A model generated the notes under the pieces. The model was not told the DNA's origin and did not search any database. It saw nothing but the letters and a program-made list of their open reading frames with translations. A DNA stretch of 64,000 nucleotides, taken from assembly GCA_036346395.1 (NCBI GenBank), contig CM070611.1, positions 21,834,473 through 21,898,472 of the forward strand, read 5' to 3'. Both the position numbers and the translations under genes were made by a program. Each line of letters starts with the position of its first letter. Position 1 is the stretch's first letter. The DNA is from Hsuehochloa calcarea. Taxonomy: Eukaryota > Streptophyta > Magnoliopsida > Poales > Poaceae. Positions 9,645 through 21,554 of the stretch are shown here, one piece after another.

Positions 9645-11970
9645 TGTAATACTCTGAAAAAAATAATATTAATATTAATAAAAGCGTCTTAAGGGTCGGA
9701 GTGTAATTAAATTAATTAGTTAAAGAATTTAGGGCTTGTGCGTAATTAAAGAATTTAGAATACGTAGAAAATAGTATTTCAGAATTTTTATGAGCTATAT
9801 AATTAATTTGTGGGTTTTCTAGAAACCCTAATAGTTTCTTTTTCCCACCGAGCCGTCTCCACATTTTTCTCGCATGTACCACACTTTTTGTTTTCTCTCG
9901 CTGTCGCTGCGCCGCTTCAATTTTCTTCTTCCGCCGCCACCGGTTATGCGTTCTTCCGTGCGTGCGATGCTCGCTTATGTCGCGCAATAACCGCAAGGCG
10001 GCGCCGCCGCCAAGTCCTGCGCGTGTTTGCTTGCTGCTACGGCCGAAGCCGCCATCGCGCGTTGTTGCGTTGATCGGCCGCCGCGCATTGTTTGCTCGAC
10101 CGCGTTACGCCGCTCGCCAAACGCGTCAGGTGGCGCGTGAAGCCTCGGCCGCGTGAAGCCCACCGCTTGAGGCCGTACGCCGCCGCTCTGCGTGACGCCT
10201 CGCGATCGCGATTGTCTTCTTTTCCGGCTACACTCGGCTACAACGTCGGCCTGTCGTCGCGTGGAGGTTTGCTGTATGTTTTCCTCTGGTTTGCTAGACG
10301 TTGTCAATTAGAGATTATAATTGAGATTAATTAGAGAGGTTTAGAATTTCTAATCGAAGAGACGAATAATAGATCTGTTTAGCCCGCTGTTTTGTTGTAC
10401 AATTTATTCGGGTACCTTAACGACGAATTTTGGAAATACCATCTACTAGTTAATTGTAGATAATTTCGATATCTTTCAATAGCATATTTTATCATGTCAA
10501 TCGGACAAGTAGATTTCGAGTTATGATTTTCGGAAGGCTGCTGTCTTTACGGTTGTCGTCTTTCGGCGCTGTTTTGGTAGACTGTAGATTAAAAATAGTA
10601 AATAGCTTAATTAGAGTTTTTGATCTACATGAAAGTCGTAGATAATTGTCCAATGGTTCTGTAGAATCTGAGAACGCGAATTTTAATTGAGTAAAACAAA
10701 AGTTATGAATTTAGTAAGACTACTGTTCCGAAGCGGACAGACCGACTTTCTGGGCTAAAAACGGAGGGTTAGATGATTTAATTAGAAGTCTTCGTAATCT
10801 AAGAAAATGTGGATAATTTTATAAAGAATCCAGAATGGGGTGGTTTGTGGTGATCGGACTTTCGAGTCAAAAGTTACGTTCGTTTTAGTAATAAGTTAGC
10901 AATGGGTAACTATTCGGTACCGGAGTAACGTGGTATATTTGGGGACGTGTAGGAGCGATGTCGATTGATTGTGGTTCTTATGTTGCTGTAGCTTGTATTG
11001 AGATTTGTGTATTTAATGTAGGAGAGGCGTTGTACTTGTTGCCGTCTGCTAGCCAAATTGTGCGTCGCAACTAGTAAAGGCAAGTGCATGGTAGACAGCG
11101 ATCAATGATCGATCACTGTTTTCTTTATCTTCTATTACCATTATTGTTGTGCTTTTATTTTGTTTAATTGCAAACAAATAATTGGTATGTTTATATCTTT
11201 GTTGACAAACATGATGAAAAGTTGGACATGATGTTCATGATGGAGTTTGCATGTTTGCATTCATAAGCATCTTTGCATATGAGAAGGTGATCATGATTGA
11301 TCACAACTCCACGGGAGTGGAGGAGGTCCCCGATCCTTATGGAGGAACGGGCTTGAGACTGAATGTTGTCGCGAGCATTCACTCATGCTATACCGGTATA
11401 CGCGAAAGAAGTGCATGTGGACATGTAGATTAGATTTGCATTGGTACATGAGATTAATGGATGAGAATATTAATGGAAGTGCTGTGATGATAATGAAGTT
11501 ATTGAATGCTGTTGATTTATTATTGTTCGTTGTTTATGGATGTGTTTGCTGAGTCGTGGACTCACCCTTGCTCTATTGTTGTCTTTAGGTGATCTTCGAG
11601 GATGCCGTACTGAGAGCGAGTAGAGCACATGGACCACTTATGATCATTTACCTTCATAATCTTTTCATTCAGAATTGGATCACACTTGGACATGTTAGAG
11701 GTTGAATAAAGTTTAGGACATCATTTGGACTAGACTGTTTGTTTATTTAATTTGGATTTATTGGTTGCTGCTACTTTGGATTATTTACCTGGTTATCATT
11801 CCCATTGATTATTTATTATCACTTGATCCATAATTATGCATTGCTCTTTTGTGGTCCATGGATATGATTATCATTGTTTTCTTGCTGTAATTATATAGTG
11901 TGTCGATAATTGTTAGTGTAAAGGGTAGTGTGGTGGCATTCTAGGCTCAGTGTTGGGCTGGGGTGTTACA
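9645..11970 (+). repeat. 3' LTR of gypsy copy 1
   Basis: Starts TGTAATACTCTG and ends GTTACA, followed by the target duplication CGCGG. It contains the TATA box at 9795-9803 and telo-box at 9823-9831. It differs from its 5' partner mainly in the GC-rich 9860-10290 part. Confidence 0.95.
9795..9831 (+). promoter_or_regulatory. TATA box plus telo-box in the 3' LTR of copy 1
   Basis: CTATATAAT (9795-9803) and AAACCCTAA (9823-9831) have the same spacing as in the 5' LTR. Transcripts from here would read rightward into the split transposase gene at 11976. Confidence 0.55.
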
Positions 11971-14125
11971 CGCGGCCCCTCCAGGAGGCAGAGGGGCGGC
12001 CATAGTCCCGAGAGGAGGCAGCGTGGGGTCTACCTCTACTAGATCAGGCACCTCTACCCAGAGCCTCGCGGCCGATCATGTGGATAATGATCAAGATCCA
12101 AATGAGGAAGAGGGTGAGGAGGATGAGTACCCTGAGGCGGAAGACAGTACTACAACACAAGATTTTTGGTTGCGAGGACCTGCGAACTTGCCACCACAAC
12201 CAACTCGAGAGGAGGACAAGACTGTCATCGTTCCTGTTGGTGACACGTAAGAAATTGTTATCACTTTCACTAATTTAGCCTACTTGCTTGCAGATTTCAA
12301 AAAAACTAATGTGCAGGCAATGACGAGAAGGAGGGGCTAAGAAATGTAGACTTCCAAACGACATAATTGGCGTGTTGATTCAATGGAACTTCCATGGCTT
12401 GGTGATCTACAGAGGAAGGCGGGAACCTGCATGGACATGGCGCCACTACAAGGCCGCTGAAGATACCGCTGCAGAAGGAGAAATACAATTTTACAATTAT
12501 TTGTAGCGGGTGGAGGAAAGTTTTTGGGTAAGTGACTGACAGTTTATATGTATAAATATTGATGCTCAACACTCTTGATAGAGAAAAAGTCCCAAGGAAA
12601 AGAAAACAAAGACAAACATGTAACTTAGCATGGAAAATTATTTTCTACTTACTAATTTGACATCAAAGGATAAAAACACATTCTTTAATCATTATGATCA
12701 CTGTCACATAAACATAGTCAATGTACACTGACAATAGAAGAAGATGATGCAAAAGAATCTGAATGATATGCCTTCATCTTTTGCGTTCTTTAATCATTAT
12801 TGACTGCTAGAATTCAATACATTAGTCTTCCTATAATACTATCCTTACTGTTCATGCTCCAATGCTATGCTTGTTTAGAAAACTATCCTTACTGTTCATG
12901 CTCCAATACTATGCTTTGTAGCATTATGGTGTGTCCTGTGTTCTCTTGTTATTTAATAATCTTACACATTATCTTGTTATTATCTAGTGGTGGTTTAGAT
13001 GGGTTGAGGGACAGGAAGCTGATTCTAGGAGAGTGGTGCGCAATGTTGTTAAAAAGCTGATCCCACAGATGATCTATGAAGCACGCATCCAAGCGGTGAT
13101 TTATTACCACACACAAGTCCTTGGAAAGAAAATTCATAGGGACGAGGCTTGCCAAACGCATATCACTTTGGAGGACTACATGCAGGTAACCAACTGTACA
13201 AACATATTATATGTGGTGCAAATAGAAACACTACTGACAACCACTAAGTAGTCCAGTGGGTACTGTGGCATCTGGGTTTGTCTAGTTAATATATATGGTC
13301 ACATTTCAAATCTTACTAACTGTACAAATGATGTCCTTGATTACAATCAATTCTAGTTTATTCATATTTAACACTTGGTTAAATTAGACAATACCTTGGT
13401 GGGCCTGTATGTGAAGATGCATGGCGCAGATTGCCCAAAAGAGGTGGTGTAATGAACAATGGTTAGAGGCCTCTCGTGCTGCTAGGGAGCGGAGATTGTT
13501 GATGGGCGGGGCAGCACATCGCCAAGGCAGCTCCTCCATGGCTTGTTAAAAGAAGCACTTGGTAGGTCAATATGTTCATATTGATTGAATGTTGCAGATA
13601 CATATTTATATACCTCGTGGTTTTTTGGTGTGTGAAAAGAAGAAGAGAGGTCCTGCCTCCGATGTAGAGGCATATGTAGAAGCTAGGAGGGTGATCAGAG
13701 GGCACCCTATGCACCAACAGACAACACGTAACTTGGTACCATTTCTACACTATGATTTTGTCCCTGATGATATTCGCCCACTTATGATTTTGTCCAACAG
13801 AATGCATATACTGATGCTGCTAAGGAGATTCATGGTCAGGACTTTGACGTAATGAATTCACCACTGGACGCGAGTGCTGTGTACATGGCTGAAAAGGGGA
13901 AGAAACATGGCCTTTTCTTGATCGGTGCCGGCTACATTAGCACACCGACAACCCTCTAGGAGGTCCGATCAACAAGTACTGGATCAACTGATGATGTACA
14001 CCCGCAAAGACGAAAAGCGACCATCAATCGACAGGTTTTTCGCCTTGAGGCCAAAGCTACAAGATGAAATAGAGGCTAGGCAGCAGTTGGAGAAAATGAT
14101 CCAGATTTGGACTTCGGACCCCATA
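11971..14125 (+). pseudogene. CACTA Transposase_24 (Ptta/En/Spm) gene, remainder, with decayed exons
   Basis: Exon 1 resumes at 11976 and runs to a GTAAG donor at about 12249; it is acidic (NEEEGEEDEYPEAED) and then LRGPANLPPQPTR, a family-typical segment. Further exon-like pieces follow. PNDIIGVLIQWNFHGLVIY and EPAWTWRHYK lie at about 12357-12450, with a stop shortly after. WFRWVEGQ and YEARIQAVIYYHTQVLGKK lie at about 12985-13190. WCNEQWLEASRAARERRL lies at about 13445-13500. KKKRGPASDVEAYVEARR lies at about 13640-13690. AAKEIHGQDFD and AEKGKKHGLFLIGAG lie at about 13815-13935. This order matches plant Ptta/En/Spm proteins. The gene ends at the target duplication CCATA (14121-14125), where gypsy copy 2 begins. 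Stops and frame changes make it non-functional. Confidence 0.75.
12560..12984 (+). other. Intron-like AT-rich stretch with a short direct repeat
   Basis: No coding signal is seen. A duplicated unit containing ACTATCCTTACTGTTCATGC occurs at about 12838 and again at about 12883, both followed by TCCAAT and CTATGCTT. TTCTTTAATCATTAT also occurs twice (about 12682 and 12787). Confidence 0.5.
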
Positions 14126-16552
14126 TGTAACACCCTAGCCCAACACTGAGCCTAGAATGCCACCACACTACTCTCTAATCTAATAATTATCGACACACTA
14201 TAAAATTACAGCAAGAAATCAACAATAACCATATCCATGGATCACAAAAGAACATGCATAATTATGGATCAAACGATAATCAATAAGCAAGGGGAATATA
14301 ACCAAGTAAATAGTCCAAAATAGCATCAACCAATGAATCCAAATTAATAAAGCAAATAGTCTAGTCCAAATGTTGTCCTAAATTTTATTCAACCTCTAAC
14401 ATGTCCAAGAGTAATCCAATTGTGAATGAAAAGATTATGAAGGTAAATGATCATATGTTGTCCATGTGCTCTACTCGCCTCGCCACGTGATCCTCAAGAT
14501 CACCTAAAGACAACAATAGAGCAAGGGTGAGTCCACGACTCAGCAAACACATCCATAAACAACGAACAATAATAAGTCAACAGCATTCAATAACTTCATT
14601 ATCATCACAGGTACTTTCATTAATATTCTCATGCAGTTACCTTCCATTTGTTTATCACACATTAATTTCATTTATGAATGCAACTCTAATCTACATGTCC
14701 ACATGCACTTCTTTTCACAGATACGGTATAGCATGAGTGAATGCTCATGACAACATTCACTCTCAAGCCCGCTCCTCCATAAGGATCGGGACCTCCTCCA
14801 CTCCGCGGAGTTGTGATCATTCATGATCACCGCCATATGCAATGATGCTTATGAATGCAAACATGCAAACTCCATCATAAACATCATATCCAACTTTTCA
14901 TCATGTTTATCAACAAAGATATAAACATACCAATTATTTGTTTGCAATTAAAAAAAATAAAAGCACAACAATAATGGTAATGGAAGATAAAGAATCACAG
15001 TGATCATCATTGATCGCTGTCTACCATGCACTTGCCTTTACTAGTTGCGACGCACAATTTGGCTAGCAGATGGCAACAAGTACGACGCCTCTCCTACATT
15101 AAATACACAAATTTCAATACAAGCTACAGCATCATAAGAACAACAATCAATCGACATCGCTCCTACACATCCCCAAATATACCACGTTACTCCGGTACCG
15201 AAAAGTTACCCATTGTTGTCTTGGTACTAAAACGAACGCAACTTTTGACTCGAAAGTCCGATCACCACAAACCACCCCATTCTGGATTCTTCATAAAATT
15301 ATCCACATTTTCTTAGATTACACAGTCTTCTAATTAAATCATCTAACCCTCCGTATTTAGCCCAGAAAGCCGATCTGTCCGCTTCGGAACAGCGGTCTTA
15401 CTAAATTCATAACTTTTGTTTTACTCAACCAAAATTCGCGTTCTCAGATTCTACAGAACCATTGGACAATTATCTACAACTTTCATGTAGATCAAAAACT
15501 CTAATTAGTCTATCTACTATTTTTAGTCCGTGGTCTACCGAAACAGCGCCGAAAGACGTCAGCCCCAAGGACAGCAGCCTTCCGAAAATCATAACTCGAA
15601 TTCTACTTGTCCGATCGACATGATAAAATATGCTATAGAAAGATATCGAAATTATCTACAATTAACTAGTAGATGACATTTCCAAAATTCGCCATTAAGG
15701 TACCCGAATAAATCGTTCAACGGACAGCAGGTTAAACAAATTCATTAATCGGCCTCTCTATTAGAAAATTATAAAACCTCACTAATTAATCTAGATTATA
15801 ATCTCTAATACTTACTCGGGAATTGTGATGACGCCTCAACTGCATGCATGCATCACAGGGGAATCCTTTCACATGCACGCAAGGCAACAGAAGCACTCGG
15901 CAGCAGGCGATCCAACGCAGAACTTCACGCGGCAACGGCAGAAAGGCAATCGGCAAGAAGAAGAATTTCCACGCGCGCTGGCTCGGCTCCACGCAGAAAC
16001 AAGACAAAGCGATCGCCAGCAGCAATTTCGCCACGCTGCAAAGAATAACAACGAAGAAGCCACGCACGCAATGACGCAGCAGATCTCGGCAGCAAGCGAC
16101 GCTTTCGGTGCACAATGGCAGCAAAGAGGCATTCGACCGCAGCGCCCACGCGCAGAATCTAGCGGCACCGCTCTACCGAAAAGAATTCAGCGCAGAGAAA
16201 GAAAGAAAATCGGCAAAGAAGGCGCGCGCGCAGAGCAAAGAGACCACGCAATGACGCAGCGGTCCACGCGCGCCGCGTGGAAAGACAAGGCAGCCCACGC
16301 CAGCGCAGTGATCCAAATGGCGCAACGCGCAAGCAAGCAACGCCACAAGCAGAAATTGGTCGGGAAAAGAAAACTGACGGCGGCGGCGGATGGAAAATAA
16401 ATGGCTATTAGGGTTTCTAGAAAACCCACAATCTATTTATATAGCTCTTAAAAATTCTGAAATTCTATTTTTATATGCACTATTTTATTTAATTGCACAT
16501 CGACCCTTAAGACGTTATTATTAATATTAATATTATTTTTCGTAGTATTACA
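14126..16552 (-). repeat. 3' LTR of gypsy copy 2
   Basis: On the plus strand it starts TGTAACACCCTAGCCC and ends CGTAGTATTACA. It is nearly identical to 21555-23971 in AT-rich parts and differs by short indels in the GC-rich part (about 15830-16390 against 23240-23820). Telo-box (complement TTAGGGTTT, 16408-16416) and TATA box (CTATTTATATAG, 16433-16444) are present. The open frames in the GC-rich part are not conserved between the two LTRs. Confidence 0.95.
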
Positions 16553-16564
16553 TTCTACCTCTTA
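16553..16564 (-). other. Polypurine tract of gypsy copy 2
   Basis: TTCTACCTCTTA on the plus strand, TAAGAGGTAGAA on the element strand, directly against the 3' LTR; it corresponds to AAGGGGGTAGAA in copy 1. Confidence 0.75.
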
Positions 16565-16599
16565 ATGTAATTGACCCGAATTTAATCGCTGCTACTCAA

Positions 16600-17770
16600 A
16601 TAAAAACTACATCGCTGAAATTAAACAACAAAATAACACATACCCGACTTGAATAACTCCGATATTGCTCGCGCATGCGAGACTCCAACTCCCAAGTCGC
16701 TTCTCTGACCGAAGGCCCACAACACCTTGACGATACCAACGCCTTGTGCCTCAAAGACTCGCTCCGACCTCTCCGTATCGCGCCACGGACGCGACTCAAC
16801 CGTGAGATCTTGCTCAATAGTCACGCTCTAATGAAGTCTTATGCTCGGGTCTCTCAAAACTTTTCAAGATCGAGACGTGAAACACATTATGAACTCAACG
16901 CATGGACTCGTGCAGTCCAGCGGTAGGCTAACTTTCCAATTCTTGCAATAATCGAGAACGGTCCAACGCACTCGGGCTAAGCTTCCTTTGGTACCAAACC
17001 GAACAATGCCTTTAGTGGGAGACACTCAAGAGCACTGGTCACCCACCGCAAACTCCAAGTCACGCCTCAAATCAAGATAACTTTTCTCATTCGCTCCGAG
17101 CCGCTAATGATTCTCGCCTCACCATGGCCACACGCCAACGGTCTTCAATCCATCCGACCCAAAATCGCCTTTCTCCAATCGCATCCCAACAAAGTGGCGA
17201 TCCGCACTTCCGCCATAGAGAACCTCAAACGGCGCAGCTCTAATACTGGAATGGTAACTATTATTATAAGCAAACTCTGCAAGTGGCAACTGATCCTCCC
17301 AACTACATTTCCAAGACAAAACGCAAGATCGCAACATATCCTCCAAAGTCCGAATAGTACGCCTCGATCGCCCATCTGTCTCGGGTGAAACGTCAGACTA
17401 AGGCGGAGCTGTGTGCCCAATGCACTCGCAGACTCTCCGTAACTTGGAGACAAACTTCGCCCTCGCTCGTAAATGATGGTCTTTGGCACACCATGTAGTC
17501 TTACTATTTCACGCACATAAATAGGAGCTAGATCACTATTGAATTTGTCGTGCGAATAGGAATGAAGTGCGCAGACTTGTCAATCGATCCACCACTACCC
17601 AAATCGCATCCTTCCTCGCGCGAACGAGGCAACGCCACCACAAAGTCCATAGAGATATCATCCCAAGGCCACTGGGTACCTCCAAAGGTTGCAACAACCT
17701 CGCAGACGCTTGTGCTCAGCTTTCACTTGCCGACAAACACCACAAGAAGCCACATAATTAGCAATGTCCA
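16600..17770 (-). pseudogene. Integrase with chromodomain-like tail of gypsy copy 2, fragmented
   Basis: Read leftward: the N-terminal and core pieces lie at about 17770-17119. MREIVRLHGVPKTII, LEDMLRSCVLSWKCSWEDQ, LPLAEFAYNNSYHSSIRAAP and EVLYG are visible, each in a different frame. The C-terminal barrel (about 17060-16880) is scrambled. The tail at 16830-16640 keeps GIVKVLWAF and a WELESRMREQY-like stretch. It corresponds segment by segment to the integrase of copy 1 at 8139-9545. At least three frameshifts separate the core pieces. Confidence 0.8.
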
Positions 17771-17899
17771 CCTTCATTCTTTTCCACCAAAAATTCTGTT
17801 TCAGATCTCGATACATCTTAGTCTCACCAGATGAACGAAAGGTGCGGTGTGCGATGTGCCTCCCTCAAAATATCATCTTTGACCTCCGCCTTTGTGGTA

Positions 17900-19420
17900 C
17901 GCAAAGGCGGCCTTTAAACCTCAAAGTACCGTAATCATCCATACTAAAATCACCCTCTTTACCCTCATCCAGCGCTTCCTAACCTCCCGTAATAGCCGGT
18001 CACTCACAGCTTCCGCAGACACGGCCCGAATAGCCGACTCGAGAATCAATCGTGTCTCAACATGTGATGTGCCGGCATAACAATAGGATATACCCATGCG
18101 ATCAAAATCCGCAATGAGGCAATCTAGAGTAGCAGGAGTCGCCTTGCGACTAAGAGCATCCGCAACAACATTGGCCTTGCTCGATGATATCGAATAGTAA
18201 GATCATAATCCTTGATCAACTCCAACCACCTCCTTTGCCTCAAATTCAGATCCTTCGAGTGAAGATATACTTGAGACTCTTGTGATCCGTGAAAATATCA
18301 CAAGGCTCGCCAGATAGATAATGCCTCCAAATCTTGAGAGCAAAAACAACCGCAACTAACTCCAAATCATGAGTGGGATAATTCGCCAGTGCTTCTTTAA
18401 GCGCCTCGACGCATAAGCAATCACCTTACCGCCTTGCATGAGAACACAGCCAAGACCCACTCGAGACGATCTCAAAAGATCAGAACCGCTTCCTGGCTCG
18501 GGAAGAGTGAGAATAGGAGAGGTCACCAACCTGTCTCTTCAAAATGCGTAAATCGCGCCACACTCATCACCCACCGAATCTCACACCTTTTGAGTAAGCC
18601 GAGACATCGGTTTGGCGATGATAGAGAAATCTCGCACAAAACGCCGATAATATCCAAACCAATCCCAAGAAACTCCTCACCTCCTTCACACTAGTCGGCC
18701 TCTTCCAATCCACCACCTGTGGAGACCTTACTAGGATCAACAAAGAATACCCCGAGGGTTAATCACATGACCCATAAAACCCACTTCTGAAATCCAGAAC
18801 TCACACTTCTTCAACTTAGCATAGAACTTGTGCTCTCTCAAAGTATCTAAAACCAGCCTCAAATGACGCTCATGATCCTCATTGGTCTTGGAATAGATAA
18901 GAATATCATCGATAAACACCACCACGAAATCATCTAGATACTCGTGCAACATGTTGTTCATGGTCTCCATAAAAATGGCAGGTGCATTAGTCAATCCAAA
19001 AGACATAACTTTATACTCATAATGCCCATACCGTAGAGAAAGTCGTTTCTCTACATCCTGCTCTCGCACACGGATTTGATTATACCCTGACTGGAGATCA
19101 ATCTTGGAGAACACTTGAGCTCCATTCAAGCGATCAAACAAGTCCTCAATGCGGGGCAATGGATACTTGTTCTTGATTGTTACTGCATTAAGCGCACGGT
19201 AATCAATACACATACGCCAACTCCCATCCTTCTTCTCAAAGGAATGTAACAGAGCTCCCCCACGGCGATACACTACGCCGATCAAACCTTTAGCCAACAA
19301 ATCATCCAATTGCTTCTTCAACTCGCCCCAAACGGACGTGCTAATCTATATGGAGACATCGAGATGGGACGAGTACCCGGAACAAGATCAATGCGAAACT
19401 CCACGTCTCGCACAGGTGGC
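17900..19420 (-). pseudogene. Reverse transcriptase and RNase H of gypsy copy 2
   Basis: A 194-codon frame (19321-18737) gives the RT palm: MCIDYRALNAVTIKNKYPLP, VFSKIDLQSGYNQIR, VMSFGLTNAPAIF and the catalytic FIDDIL at 18916-18899, ending at GFMGHVINPRGI. Here DYRALN is intact, unlike DYPALN in copy 1. RNase H coding continues in broken frames to about 18170, with complementary matches to VFALKIW and DHKSLKY. The linker towards integrase (about 18130-17900) matches 8060-8330 of copy 1. Confidence 0.88.
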
Positions 19421-19469
19421 AATCCCTAAGCTCACCGGGAACACATCCAGGTAATTACTAACCACCGAT

Positions 19470-19935
19470 CTCTCAATCTGCGGCCACGCCGTTTCTCAAA
19501 GAAGAGCTAAAAGAAGCCCGAGCATCGCACGACGACCGAACACCCACTAATACTTAAAGAGAGCGCGAGGCGCACTCCTTGAAAAGTCAAAGTCTCCCTG
19601 CACGAGGTCTCGCATGCAGACCGTTCTCTACGTAAACAGGATATCACGGCTCGATAAGAGTGCAACCAATCCATACCCAAGATAACGTCGAACGGCTCCA
19701 TTTGAATAACTATCAAATTCGCCGTGAACTCCTCTCCATCAATGACAATAGAACACCCAGACAAACAAAGAGAACTAGCAATAATACCCCGTGAAAACTA
19801 ACCAACACCGATTGAGAAATCCATCAGATACTCAAGTTCGCTCTCCTAGCAAACGCCGCCGACTCAAACGAAAAGGTAGCCCCGAATCAAAAAGGACTAA
19901 AGCATCAAACGAATCCACAAGCAAAGTACTGCCAC
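19470..19935 (-). pseudogene. Retropepsin-like protease region of gypsy copy 2
   Basis: On the element strand, DALVLFDSG is encoded at about 19906-19876; the following Ala-Thr is disturbed by a missing base. The frame then shifts, and an 85-codon stretch (19764-19507) reads SIVIDGEEFTANLIVIQMEP and DVILGMDWLHSYRAVI, the C-terminal half of the protease. The catalytic DSG triplet is better preserved than in copy 1. Confidence 0.75.
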
Positions 19936-20212
19936 CACGCCAGACGGCCCGCATGACTCAGCAGTAGGCATGGCGTACACTGTGGCGCCATGGCGAAGAA
20001 GACGACGCCGGGCGGCGAGCCCCAACAATCTGTGGCGGTGCGGTAAAGCCGGTCAGGTAACCCGAAGCGGTGCCGAAGGTGGCCGCCGCCAGAGTACCCT
20101 ACCGAGGCGCCAAGTCAAGGAAATGGCATCGCTGGAGGAGCAAGCCATCATCGGAAAGATCCTCGAGCAGACCCATCAAGAAGAAGATGGCACAGCTCCC
20201 ACTTGATCACGC

Positions 20213-21292
20213 TTAGCGGGTTCCGCGACACACCCGCTCCTTGTGACCGGTCGCCACACCGACGGCAATCTCCCGTCCAAGTGCACTTTCAGAGCGCAAG
20301 TGTCCATCACCGCACTTAAAGCAAAGCATACCCCGCCTCGACAGACGAAGAGCCGAGTACTGCAAAGGACGAGGCGCCAAGAAGGAACGGCCTCGAGTGC
20401 TTAGACTTGAAGGATCATGCGGTCCTCCTTGAATTTCTTGAAAGGTGTCAATGCACTCCACTTCCTCACTAGAGCTCCTCTTCGTCACCACCGAAACAAC
20501 CACCCACCAGAGGCTTGTCGCCTTTGTAAGTCGTGATCTCCAACTCCATGCCCCTAGCTTGCTCCACAATGTAGTCAGAGTCCCGAGTGGAGTAGCTCCC
20601 AACACATGCCGCAGACTCGTAATTGAGACCCCGACGGAACCTCTTGGCTTTTTGAAGATCATCATTCGCCATCAAGGAACAAAGCTAACCAAGTTGTTGA
20701 ACTCAGCCTCATACTCAAGAATAGACCTCTTCCTCGAGCAAAGGTCGCCAAGGCAACCTCCATCTTCTCAACAAAAGAGTAGGGGTAGAACTTTCCTTGA
20801 ACTGATCAACAAAGTCCTCCCAAGTGATCGGCCCTTGAGTGGCGGTCCTCAAGACAACACGCCTCCCACCAAATATCCGCTGCCCTTTCAAATTAAAGGC
20901 TACAAAACGGACCCTCCGAGGTGAAGACATCTCTAAAGCTCCAAACCGCTTCTCCATGTAGCGCAACCACCACGCTCGACCGGTGTGCCCGACCACAAAC
21001 GGATCCAACCTCAACCCCATCCACTCAAGTGACATCCGCGCCAGAACCGGTGGATGTGCGACAGAGCAACAACAGATGCCAGAAGAATAGGCCGCCGCGC
21101 CGCTGACGAAGAGCACGGATCTCTCCCACCAACTCTCTCAAGAAAGCGGGGTCTCATCTCGACCACAACCGAGGAGGGTCAACAAAGAACCTCACCATCG
21201 ACTCATCTCACAGGAGGTGGCTCCACTGACCGCCGCATGCCCCGACCTCCACGCATCGCGCCACCACGACCACGCCCTCTACCCCTCGGCAT
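20213..21292 (-). pseudogene. gag of gypsy copy 2, fragmented
   Basis: The start codon ATG (complement at 21292-21290) begins the same MPRGRG leader as copy 1. The capsid region lies at about 21116-20600, with LEWMGLRLDPF, RVRFVAFNLKGQ and ITWEDFVDQFK. The zinc knuckle at about 20330-20289 reads CFKCGDGHLRSES, so the last Cys is lost, and the CX2CX3H spacing is the same as in copy 1. Several frame changes occur. The region 20210-19940 between gag and protease is GC-rich with no clear domain. Confidence 0.8.
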
Positions 21293-21540
21293 AGCTATCA
21301 ACCACAATCAACAATACACATTGAGTTCAAAGATCAAAATGAACTCATGCATCAATAAACAACATAACGGAAGCGTAAAACTATATTCGTACCTCTCTCT
21401 AACCTACTGTGCACTAGTGTGTCAAATTTTTAGGTTAGTTAACCATTAGCAAATTGTAGTTGATTTACTAAAACTAAAACAAATTTTAACAATTTTAGTT
21501 TGCCTAAGTTGTTAATCTATTCACCACGGACCTAAAGCTC

Positions 21541-21552
21541 GCTCTGATACCA
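21541..21552 (-). other. Primer binding site of gypsy copy 2, intact
   Basis: GCTCTGATACCA on the plus strand is TGGTATCAGAGC on the element strand, 2 bp from the 5' LTR. It is a perfect match to the usual plant initiator-Met tRNA primer site. Confidence 0.9.
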
Positions 21553-21554
21553 AC

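Larger units (their letters stand above)
2291..11970 (+). mobile_element. Ty3/gypsy chromovirus-like LTR retrotransposon, family T copy 1 (plus strand)
   Basis: This is a complete element of about 9.7 kb. It has LTRs at 2291-4622 and 9645-11970, a primer site at 4627, gag, protease, RT/RNase H and integrase in that order, and a polypurine tract at 9633-9644. The 5-bp target duplication CGCGG is exact (2286-2290 and 11971-11975). The Pol order (RT before integrase) defines Ty3/gypsy. The EATWELE-type motif at the integrase end, the initiator-Met primer site and the long LTRs fit the Tekay/Del clade of chromoviruses; the clade is an inference. It interrupts exon 1 of the Transposase_24 gene. 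Most of its frames are broken, but RT/RNase H keeps 283 uninterrupted codons, which suggests a young insertion. Confidence 0.95.

Noticed and set aside
15825..16400. 191-codon plus-strand frame
   Set aside because: It lies antisense within the GC-rich part of a copy 2 LTR, and the matching region of the partner LTR (23252-23831) does not keep the frame.
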